DNA from: Agrobacterium vitis
Lineage (GTDB): Bacteria; Pseudomonadota; Alphaproteobacteria; Rhizobiales; Rhizobiaceae
Direction: 5' to 3'
DNA: 64,000 nt
Assembly (NCBI RefSeq): GCF_013426735.1
Contig: NZ_AP023273.1
Coordinates: 1,017,501 to 1,081,500, forward strand
Within the stretch, counting starts at the first letter, position 1. Each line of letters begins with the position of its first letter. Below the pieces are notes generated by a model, which ran no database searches, was not told where the DNA came from, and saw only the letters and a program-made list of their open reading frames with translations. The translations under genes and the position numbers were made by a program. Positions 57,540 through 64,000 of this stretch are shown piece by piece.

Positions 57540-58817
57540 ATGGGGCAAAATAAGCTCGCCACCGCAGACGCAGATTCAGACGCCAACGGCAATCCGGGCA
57601 AGCCGAAATCGGCCAAGGCAAAGCGTTACGCCTTGCTATCGGCCATGTTCCTGATGTCGATGTCGGCTGTTGGCCCAGGTTTCATTACTCAGACAGCCAC
57701 TTTCACCGTCAAGCTCGGTGCAGCTTTTGCCTTCGGCATCTTCGTTTCCATTATTATCGATTTCATCGTCCAGGCGAACATCTGGCGGCTCGTCACAGTC
57801 ACCCGCATGCGCGCCCCGGCCATTGCCAACAGCGCCATTCCCGGCTCAGGCTACGTGCTGGCCGTGCTGGTCATCATTGGCGGGTTGTTCTTCAATATCG
57901 GCAATATCGGCGGCGCCGGTCTGGGCTTCAACGCCATGATCGATCTCGATCCGAAGATCGGCGGTGCCATCGGCGCACTTGCGGCCATCGGTATTTTCCT
58001 GTCTCGCCGGGCAGGTGTCGCCATGGACCGGGTGGTCTTTGTTGCGGCCTTCGTCAAACTCGCCCTCATTCTCTACGCAGCAATCGTCTCCGGCCCGCCG
58101 GTTGCCGAAGCGCTGCGCCAGACCATTTTGCCTGACACGATTGATTTCGCCACCATCACCACCATCGTCGGCGGCACCGTCGGCGGCTATATTACCTATG
58201 CTGGTGCCCACCGCCTGCTCGACAAAGGCATGGGCGGCGTTGAGAATATCGGTGCCGTCAACCGCGCGGCGTTCAGCGGCATCGCCATTACCGGCGTACT
58301 GCGCTACATCCTGTTTCTCGCCATTCTCGGCGTTGTCGCCAGCGGCACGGTCATCGACCTCTCCGGCAAGGCTGCCAATCCAGCCGGCCAGGCCTTCCAT
58401 GCGGCAGCTGGCAATATCGGCTTTCGTCTGTTCGGCGCGGTGCTGCTTGCATCGGCCATGACCAGCATTATTGGTGCGGCCTATACATCCGTCTCCTTCC
58501 TCACCGCCTTCAAGAAAGACATGACAGAGCGTCAGCGCAATTTTGCCACTGTCGGCTTCATCGCCTTCTCGCTGATAAGCTACATGCTGATCACCACCCC
58601 GCCCGCGGCCATGCTGGTCTTCGTTGGCGGCCTGAACGGTCTCGTCCTGCCCATCGGCCTGTCGATCTTCATCTATGCCGCCTGGGCGCGCTCCGACCTG
58701 ATGGGCGGCTATCGCTATCCGCGCTGGCTTTTGATCCTCGGCGTCCTCACCTGCGCGCTGACATGGTACATGGCCTATAAATCGGTCGGGCCAATCTTCG
58801 CCCTGCTCGGCCTGTAA
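57540..58817 (+). CDS. NRAMP-superfamily transporter, YcsG-like
   Basis: The 425-residue protein has about 11 membrane segments starting after a polar tail of 25 residues. It has the motif [20 protein letters not shown], an altered version of the NRAMP first-helix metal motif (DPGN is absent). That variation is seen in YcsG-like members that lie beside LamB/YcsF genes, as in the Bacillus ycsF-ycsG-ycsI-kipI-kipA cluster. ATG 57540 follows CGGAG. It may import the substrate of locus B instead of a metal ion. Confidence 0.82.
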   Translation: MGQNKLATADADSDANGNPGKPKSAKAKRYALLSAMFLMSMSAVGPGFITQTATFTVKLGAAFAFGIFVSIIIDFIVQANIWRLVTVTRMRAPAIANSAIPGSGYVLAVLVIIGGLFFNIGNIGGAGLGFNAMIDLDPKIGGAIGALAAIGIFLSRRAGVAMDRVVFVAAFVKLALILYAAIVSGPPVAEALRQTILPDTIDFATITTIVGGTVGGYITYAGAHRLLDKGMGGVENIGAVNRAAFSGIAITGVLRYILFLAILGVVASGTVIDLSGKAANPAGQAFHAAAGNIGFRLFGAVLLASAMTSIIGAAYTSVSFLTAFKKDMTERQRNFATVGFIAFSLISYMLITTPPAAMLVFVGGLNGLVLPIGLSIFIYAAWARSDLMGGYRYPRWLLILGVLTCALTWYMAYKSVGPIFALLGL

Positions 58818-58852
58818 AAAGCTGGCCCTTGATAAACAAGGAAGGAAAGCAC

Positions 58853-59617
58853 ATGGCTGCCATCGATCTCAACAGCGACCTTGGGGAAAGCTACGGCGCA
58901 TGGAGCATGGGCGACGATGCGGCCATGCTGGCCGTGGTTTCCAGCGCCAATATTGCCTGCGGTTTTCATGCGGGCGACCCGTCCGGCATCTGGAAAACCG
59001 TCAAGGCCGCCGCTGAAAATGGCGTATCGATCGGCGCCCATGTCTCCTATCCTGATCGCGTCGGCTTTGGCCGGCGCGACATGGACGTGACCAGTGAAGA
59101 GCTGATCGCCGACGTGATCTACCAGATCGGCGCACTGAAAGGCATGGCGGCGGCGGCCAACACCCGCGTCACCTACGTCAAGCCGCATGGGGCGCTCTAT
59201 AACCGGATCGCCAATGATGCCCGTCAGGGCCAGGCGGTGATCGATGCCGTCAAAGCCATCGATCCCTCGCTGGTGCTGATGGGTCTCGCAGGCGCACCCA
59301 TCCTTGATCTCGCCCGCACGTCCGGCTTGAGTACCGTGGCGGAAGCCTTCGCCGACCGGGCCTACACGCCGCAAGGCCAGCTTGTCTCGCGCCGGGAAGC
59401 GGGCGCGGTGCTGCATGACGCGGAAAAGATTGCCAGCCGCATGGTGCAGCTTGCCCGCCAAGGCACGTTGGAAGCCATCGATGGCAGCGTGATCAAGGTG
59501 GAAGCGCAATCAATCTGCGTGCATGGCGACAGCCCCGGCGCGGTCGCCATTGCCCAGGAAATCCGCAGGCGATTTGAGGCTGAGGGCATTGCCATGCAGT
59601 CGTTTGTAACTGCTTAA
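58853..59617 (+). CDS. pxpA: LamB/YcsF family protein (5-oxoprolinase subunit A), locus B
   Basis: The 254-residue protein shows [42 protein letters not shown] and VKPHGALYN, the PxpA pattern. AAGGAAGG precedes ATG 58853. Its stop codon is embedded in the left arm of a perfect 14-bp hairpin at 59614-59657. It sits between the transporter and the DUF1445 gene. Confidence 0.9.
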   Translation: MAAIDLNSDLGESYGAWSMGDDAAMLAVVSSANIACGFHAGDPSGIWKTVKAAAENGVSIGAHVSYPDRVGFGRRDMDVTSEELIADVIYQIGALKGMAAAANTRVTYVKPHGALYNRIANDARQGQAVIDAVKAIDPSLVLMGLAGAPILDLARTSGLSTVAEAFADRAYTPQGQLVSRREAGAVLHDAEKIASRMVQLARQGTLEAIDGSVIKVEAQSICVHGDSPGAVAIAQEIRRRFEAEGIAMQSFVTA

Positions 59618-59720
59618 AGCGTGTTGCGGCTTATCAGCCTCAAGCAACACGCTTTAAGTTTTTGTTTTTACGCATGTCGTTACCGCAAAACCGCTGCACA
59701 CTTTTGCGCGACATGCTCTA
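59614..59720. repeat. Double palindrome inside the locus B operon
   Basis: TTAAAGCGTGTTGC (59614-59627) and GCAACACGCTTTAA (59644-59657) form a perfect 14-bp stem followed by GTTTTTGTTTTT, terminator-like. Next, GCATGTCG (59672-59679) and CGACATGC (59709-59716) enclose ACCGCAAAACCGCTGCACAC-like sequence, an inverted copy of the element at 11128-11183. The block lies between pxpA and the DUF1445 gene and may reduce downstream expression. Confidence 0.7.
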
Positions 59721-59732
59721 GGGAGAGAGACG

Positions 59733-60539
59733 ATGATTGCCTTGAAGCATCTGGCGCATTGGGATGTCGAACCGGCGCGTGCTGCCCGCGCCCGTTATCG
59801 CAGTGGAGACGTGGAGCCGACTTCCGGCATTGCCCCTGGCTTCACTCAGGCTAATATGATCGTCCTGCCGCGCGACTGGGCTTTTGACTTCCTGCTCTAT
59901 GCGCAGCGCAATCCCAAAGCCTGCCCGGTTCTTGACGTTTCCGATCCCGGCTCGCATCTGACGGAACTCGCCAAAGGTGCCGATCTGCGCACCGATCTGC
60001 CGCTCTACCGGATCTGGCGCGATGGCAAGCTGGCAGAGGAAACACCCGATGCCACCGCCGCCTGGGCCGAGCATCCCGATCTCGTCAGCTTCCTGATCGG
60101 ATGCAGCTTCACCTTTGAGACGCCGATGGTGGAGGCCGGCATCGAGATCCGCCACATGACCGATAAAAGCAATGTGCCGATGTATCTGACCAATCAACCC
60201 TGCCGCCCGGCAGGCCGGTTGCATGGCAATATGGTGGTGTCGATGCGGCCAATTCCTGCCTCGCGGGTGGCCGATGCTGCGACGATTTCCGGGCGGTTCC
60301 CGGCTGTGCATGGCGCACCGGTTCATGTCGGCGCGCCGGAACAGATCGGCATTGTCGATCTGGCCAAGCCGCAATTCGGCGATCCCGTCCGCATCGAGCC
60401 GGGCGAAGTGCCGGTGTTCTGGGCCTGTGGCGTCACCCCGCAGGCAGCCGTAATGGCATCGGGCGTCCCCTTTGCCATCACCCATGCGCCCGGCCATATG
60501 TTCATCACCGATATTCCCGATTCCGCCTATCACGCCTGA
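59733..60539 (+). CDS. DUF1445/YcsI-family putative hydro-lyase
   Basis: The 268-residue protein matches the DUF1445 pattern: [20 protein letters not shown] near the start, [22 protein letters not shown], and [12 protein letters not shown] with [12 protein letters not shown] at the end. These proteins are annotated as putative hydro-lyases with no proven reaction; a DUF1445 region also occurs in vertebrate D-glutamate cyclase, which makes 5-oxo-D-proline. GGGAGAGAG precedes the ATG. Its place in a pxp operon supports a link to lactam metabolism. Confidence 0.85.
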   Translation: MIALKHLAHWDVEPARAARARYRSGDVEPTSGIAPGFTQANMIVLPRDWAFDFLLYAQRNPKACPVLDVSDPGSHLTELAKGADLRTDLPLYRIWRDGKLAEETPDATAAWAEHPDLVSFLIGCSFTFETPMVEAGIEIRHMTDKSNVPMYLTNQPCRPAGRLHGNMVVSMRPIPASRVADAATISGRFPAVHGAPVHVGAPEQIGIVDLAKPQFGDPVRIEPGEVPVFWACGVTPQAAVMASGVPFAITHAPGHMFITDIPDSAYHA

Positions 60540-60546
60540 GGTTCCG

Positions 60547-62178
60547 ATGCGCTTTCTCCCCGTCAGCCTGACGACGATGCTGGTCGAGCTTGCCGATCTC
60601 GATGAGACGCTGGCGTTGTTCGCATCGCTTCAGGCAAGCCCCATCCCCGGCATCGACGAAATGGTGCCTGCCGCCCGGACCTTGATGATCCGGTTTCGTC
60701 CGCAGACCATCAGCGCGCAAGCCCTGGCGGCTGAGGTCAGTACCCGCGACCTTTCAGCCAAACTGGCCCCATCCGATCATCTGGTCGAAATACCCGTAGA
60801 CTATGACGGCGAAGATCTGGCCGATGTGGCAGAACTGACCGGACTTGCGATTGAAGAAGTTATCCGCCGCCATACGGAAAGCACGTTTACGGTTGCTTTT
60901 TGTGGCTTTGCGCCGGGCTTCGGCTATCTCGTCGGTGGCGACCCGGCCTTGCACGTGCCGCGCCGCAAAAGCCCGCGCACCCGCATTCCCGCTGGCGCCG
61001 TGGCACTGGCAGGCGCCTTCAGCGGGGTCTATCCGCAGGCCAGCCCCGGCGGCTGGCAAATCATTGGCGTCACACCGGTGAAAATGTGGGATCTCAGCCG
61101 TGATCCGCCAGCACTGTTTCAGCCTGGCTATCAGGTTCGCTTCACCGATATGGCAAAAGCGGTCCATCCCGTTGTTATTCCTGCAAGCGCAGCAGCTCCT
61201 GCCAGTCCGTCTGGTGGGCTTTCCGAGACGAATGGCGCGGGGCATTTGACCGTACTGACTGCCCCCATGCCTGCGGTGTTCCAGGACCTTGGCCGTCTCG
61301 GCCAGACCGGCCAAGGCGTTTCCGCCTCCGGCGCTTTGGACCAAGGGGCTTTGAAGGCCGCCAATCGTGTGGTGGGCAATCCATCTGGCTATCCTTGCCT
61401 GGAAATTACCCTCGGCGGATTTTCCTTTGAAAGCGATAGTCGCGCCGTCATTACGCTGACCGGTGCGCCCTGCCCGGTCACTATTCGGGATGTCTCAGGC
61501 CGAGTCACTCAGGCTGAAACCTATCAGCCGATTGCGCTGGAATCCGGTGATACCATCAGCCTTGGCCAGCCACCTAAGGGCATGCGCAGCTATCTTGCCG
61601 TGCGCGGTGGCTTTGCAGTCCAGCCGGTGCTGGGCAGCTATGCCACCGATACGCTGGCCGTGGTTGGCCCTGAGCCGGTGACGGCAGGCACGGTTCTAAC
61701 CCTGAAGGGCAACAGCGAGGGCCTCACCGCCGTTTCACTGCACGAATCTGCGCCGCAGAACCTCCCGAGCACAGGTGATATCGTCACGCTGGACGTTGTG
61801 CTTGGGCCGCGCACCGATTGGTTTACCGAAGATGGTCTGGCGACGCTGACGGACCAGCTTTGGCAGGTGACGCCGCAATCCAGCCGCGTCGGTATCAGGC
61901 TTGCGGGCGACGTGCCGCTGGAACGGATCGATACCGCCGAACTGCCAAGCGAAGGCACCGCCACCGGGGCCATTCAGGTGCCGCATAGCGGCCAGCCGGT
62001 GCTGTTCTTGGCAGACCATCCGCTGACCGGTGGCTATCCTGTCATTGGCACGGTTGCCGAATATCATCTGGATCTTGCGGGACAGATCCCGATCAACGCC
62101 CGCATCCGCTTCCGGCCCATTGCACCCTTCGCAGACATCGCACCCACCCCTGTCCTTGGCCCTGCCGCGAACGCATAG
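60547..62178 (+). CDS. Fused PxpB-PxpC (AHS1-AHS2) carboxyltransferase, locus B
   Basis: The 543-residue protein joins a KipI/PxpB domain (about 1-215) to a KipA/PxpC domain (about 235-530). The first has the canonical [26 protein letters not shown] and SPGGWQIIG blocks. The second begins [20 protein letters not shown] and ends with [17 protein letters not shown] 60547 is seven bases after the DUF1445 stop. The fold is that of the carboxyltransferase part of urea carboxylase. With the biotin subunit next door it likely completes a biotin-dependent enzyme. Confidence 0.9.
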   Translation: MRFLPVSLTTMLVELADLDETLALFASLQASPIPGIDEMVPAARTLMIRFRPQTISAQALAAEVSTRDLSAKLAPSDHLVEIPVDYDGEDLADVAELTGLAIEEVIRRHTESTFTVAFCGFAPGFGYLVGGDPALHVPRRKSPRTRIPAGAVALAGAFSGVYPQASPGGWQIIGVTPVKMWDLSRDPPALFQPGYQVRFTDMAKAVHPVVIPASAAAPASPSGGLSETNGAGHLTVLTAPMPAVFQDLGRLGQTGQGVSASGALDQGALKAANRVVGNPSGYPCLEITLGGFSFESDSRAVITLTGAPCPVTIRDVSGRVTQAETYQPIALESGDTISLGQPPKGMRSYLAVRGGFAVQPVLGSYATDTLAVVGPEPVTAGTVLTLKGNSEGLTAVSLHESAPQNLPSTGDIVTLDVVLGPRTDWFTEDGLATLTDQLWQVTPQSSRVGIRLAGDVPLERIDTAELPSEGTATGAIQVPHSGQPVLFLADHPLTGGYPVIGTVAEYHLDLAGQIPINARIRFRPIAPFADIAPTPVLGPAANA

Positions 62179-62198
62179 TGATAAAAGAGGAGACACCG

Positions 62199-63935
62199 AT
62201 GAAGAAAGTGCTGATCGCCAACCGGGGCGAAATCGCCGTTCGCATCATCCGCGCCTGTCGCGATTACGGGCTACAATCCGTTGCGGTCTATGCCGATCCG
62301 GATATCGACGCGCTATTTGTGCAGCTTGCCGATGAGGCCTATGGGCTGTCCGGTGCCAAGCCGTCTGAAACCTATCTCGATATCGCCAAGCTGATCGACA
62401 TTGCCAAACGATCCGGCGCGGACGCCGTCCATCCCGGCTACGGCTTCCTGTCGGAGCGCGCCGAATTTGCGCGGGCGGTCATCGATGCCGGTCTGACCTG
62501 GATCGGCCCTGATCCGCAAGTCATCGAAGCGCTGGGCGACAAGGTCGAGGCACGGCGGATTGCCACCAGCGTCGGTGCGCCACTGGTGGCGGGCAGCGAT
62601 GGGCCGGTGGACACCGCCGAGGAGGTGATTGCCTTTGCTGAGCGCCACGGCCTGCCGGTCGCCATCAAGGCGGCCCATGGCGGCGGCGGACGCGGCTTGA
62701 AAGTCGCCTGGAAAATGGAGGAGATTCCGGAGCTTTACGCATCGGCAGTCCGCGAGGCGACCGTGGCTTTTGGCCGTGGCGAATGCTTTTTGGAGCGCTT
62801 CCTCGACCGGCCCCGCCATATCGAAGCGCAGGTGATTGCCGATAAGCACGGCACCGTGCTGGTGCTCGGCACCCGCGATTGCTCCTTGCAGCGACGCAAT
62901 CAGAAACTGGTGGAAGAAGCCCCGGCTCCTTTCCTCATCGATACGCAGCGCCAATCCATCCATGACGCGGCAAAAGCGATCTGCGCGGCGGCGGGCTATA
63001 GCGGCGCGGGAACGGTGGAATTTCTGCTGGGCGTTGACGGCACGATTTCGTTCCTTGAGGTGAACACCCGGCTACAAGTCGAGCATCCGGTGACGGAAGA
63101 AACCACTGGCATCGATCTCGTCATCGAACAGTTCCGCATTGCAGAGGGCCTGCCCTTGGCGATTACGGAAACACCCGTGCCACGCGGTCATTCCATTGAA
63201 TTTCGCATCAATGCCGAAGATCCGGGCCGGGGCTTTCTGCCGACACCGGGCACGATCACCCGGTTTGCGGCCCCGTCCGGCCCCGGCGTGCGGCTCGATA
63301 GCGGCGTCGATACCGGCTCCACTATTCCCGGCGTCTACGATTCGCTGATGGCCAAGCTGATCGTCACCGGTGCCACCCGCGAGCAAGCCTTGCAAAGGGC
63401 GAGACGCGCCCTGAAGGAATTCCAGATCGAAGGCGTGGCAACCGTGCTACCCTTCCACCGTGCCGCGATGGAAACCGACGATTTCATCGGCACTGATGGT
63501 TTCAAGGTCCATACCCGCTGGATCGAAACCGATTTCGCCGCCATGCCTGAAGCAGCTATGCGACCAGAGCCAGCCGCCGACACGTCGCTGATCCGCACCC
63601 ATGTTGAAATCGATGGCAAGCGCCATGCCCTCGGCATTCCGGCCCAGCTTCTCGCAGGCTTTGGCAGTCTCTCAGTCAATGCCGGACAGGCCGTAACAAG
63701 TGATGCGGGAAATACGCCGGAAAAAGGCGCAATAGCCGCCCCGGTGTCCGGCACGGTTCAGTCTTTCAAGGTGAAGGATGGAGATCGGGTTGCGGCAGGT
63801 GATCTTCTCGCTGTCATGGAGGCGATGAAGATGGAAACCCAGATCACCGCGACAACAGCCGGAACCGTCAATCTCGTTGCAAGCGAAGGTGATTATCTGG
63901 CTGCGGGAAGCCTGCTCTTGAAGATTGTCGCTTAA
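62199..63935 (+). CDS. Biotin carboxylase fused to biotin carrier, locus B
   Basis: The 578-residue protein has a biotin carboxylase part (about 1-445: [49 protein letters not shown]) and a C-terminal carrier domain (about 505-578) with the acceptor lysine K544 in [16 protein letters not shown] precedes ATG 62199. It resembles the alpha subunits of acyl-CoA carboxylases, but no acyl-CoA carboxyltransferase is encoded here; the only carboxyltransferase-like partner is the fused PxpBC protein. Confidence 0.9.
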   Translation: MKKVLIANRGEIAVRIIRACRDYGLQSVAVYADPDIDALFVQLADEAYGLSGAKPSETYLDIAKLIDIAKRSGADAVHPGYGFLSERAEFARAVIDAGLTWIGPDPQVIEALGDKVEARRIATSVGAPLVAGSDGPVDTAEEVIAFAERHGLPVAIKAAHGGGGRGLKVAWKMEEIPELYASAVREATVAFGRGECFLERFLDRPRHIEAQVIADKHGTVLVLGTRDCSLQRRNQKLVEEAPAPFLIDTQRQSIHDAAKAICAAAGYSGAGTVEFLLGVDGTISFLEVNTRLQVEHPVTEETTGIDLVIEQFRIAEGLPLAITETPVPRGHSIEFRINAEDPGRGFLPTPGTITRFAAPSGPGVRLDSGVDTGSTIPGVYDSLMAKLIVTGATREQALQRARRALKEFQIEGVATVLPFHRAAMETDDFIGTDGFKVHTRWIETDFAAMPEAAMRPEPAADTSLIRTHVEIDGKRHALGIPAQLLAGFGSLSVNAGQAVTSDAGNTPEKGAIAAPVSGTVQSFKVKDGDRVAAGDLLAVMEAMKMETQITATTAGTVNLVASEGDYLAAGSLLLKIVA

Positions 63936-63957
63936 CGACGCGCCGCAACGCTTCGTC

Positions 63958-63980
63958 ATGCTCGGGCTTGTCCCGAGCAT
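63958..63980. repeat. Palindrome ATGCTCGGG...CCCGAGCAT
   Basis: Arms ATGCTCGGG (63958-63966) and CCCGAGCAT (63972-63980) pair perfectly, with GTC before and CTGC after, as in the copy at 37684-37706. It lies 23 bases after the locus B biotin carboxylase stop and may end that transcript. The window ends 20 bases later. Confidence 0.65.
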
Positions 63981-64000
63981 CTGCCTGCGTTGGCGTCACA

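Overview
The window looks like part of a Rhizobiaceae replicon, in the Rhizobium / Agrobacterium / Allorhizobium range. This rests on gene content and order: a thiC-thiO operon behind a TPP riboswitch, nasT-nasS before a nitrate assimilation operon, acdS with a divergent Lrp-type acdR, many ABC importers, LysR/GntR/Lrp regulators beside catabolic genes, and several rhizobial-type intergenic palindromic repeats. Species cannot be fixed by eye. There are no tRNA or rRNA genes, no CRISPR array, no insertion sequence and no phage genes that I can support. Almost everything is accessory nitrogen and amino-acid-derivative metabolism.

Layout. 1-3 kb: thiamine synthesis (thiO cut by the left edge, thiC, SD-masking hairpin, TPP riboswitch). 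3-8.1 kb: four enzymes typical of D-amino-acid or D-peptide turnover (M19 dipeptidase, S12 D-aminopeptidase-like hydrolase, D-amino-acid aminotransferase, DmpA-type S58 aminopeptidase). 8.2-12.2 kb: a secreted SnoaL-like protein, then glutarate degradation (CoA-transferase, glutaryl-CoA dehydrogenase, divergent LysR). 12.2-14.8 kb: DUF922 metalloprotease-like protein, PhyH-like oxygenase, pentapeptide-repeat protein. 15.3-27.5 kb: the nitrate regulon nasT, nasS, nrtABC, nirBD, nasA, cysG, with a sigma-54 promoter and a NasT-type attenuator leader before nrtA. 27.5-27.66 kb: four hairpins each exposing the same nine bases in the loop, read on the minus strand as a CCUCCUCCC small-RNA array. 27.75-29.2 kb: SulP transporter.

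29.4-45 kb is a largely minus-strand catabolic island: FAD amine oxidase-like enzyme, Lrp regulator, amidase, a solute-binding protein without a signal peptide, a CobW GTPase overlapping a small CSLCG protein, an allantoinase-like NodB deacetylase, a polyamine-type ABC importer with two ATPases, two SDR dehydrogenases, and a divergent regulator with two GntR winged-helix domains. 45-49.3 kb and 57.5-63.9 kb hold two separate, architecturally different 5-oxoprolinase/urea-carboxylase-like loci. Each has a LamB (PxpA), carboxyltransferase subunits (PxpB/PxpC), biotin carboxylase and a biotin carrier domain; one is split, the other fused. Between them lie gabD, a 2-hydroxyacid dehydrogenase, a GNAT protein, a hypothetical protein, and acdS with its regulator acdR.

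How the parts fit: most modules release or assimilate nitrogen (nitrate, ACC, D-peptides, lactam or amide compounds, an unknown ABC substrate) or feed the carbon skeleton into succinate-level metabolism (gabD, glutaryl-CoA). The observations most worth following are the four-hairpin sRNA array, the pair of biotin-equipped PxpABC-like systems (one with a divergent PxpB), the stacked sigma-54 plus NasT leader, and the unassigned ABC/CobW/deacetylase/amidase island.
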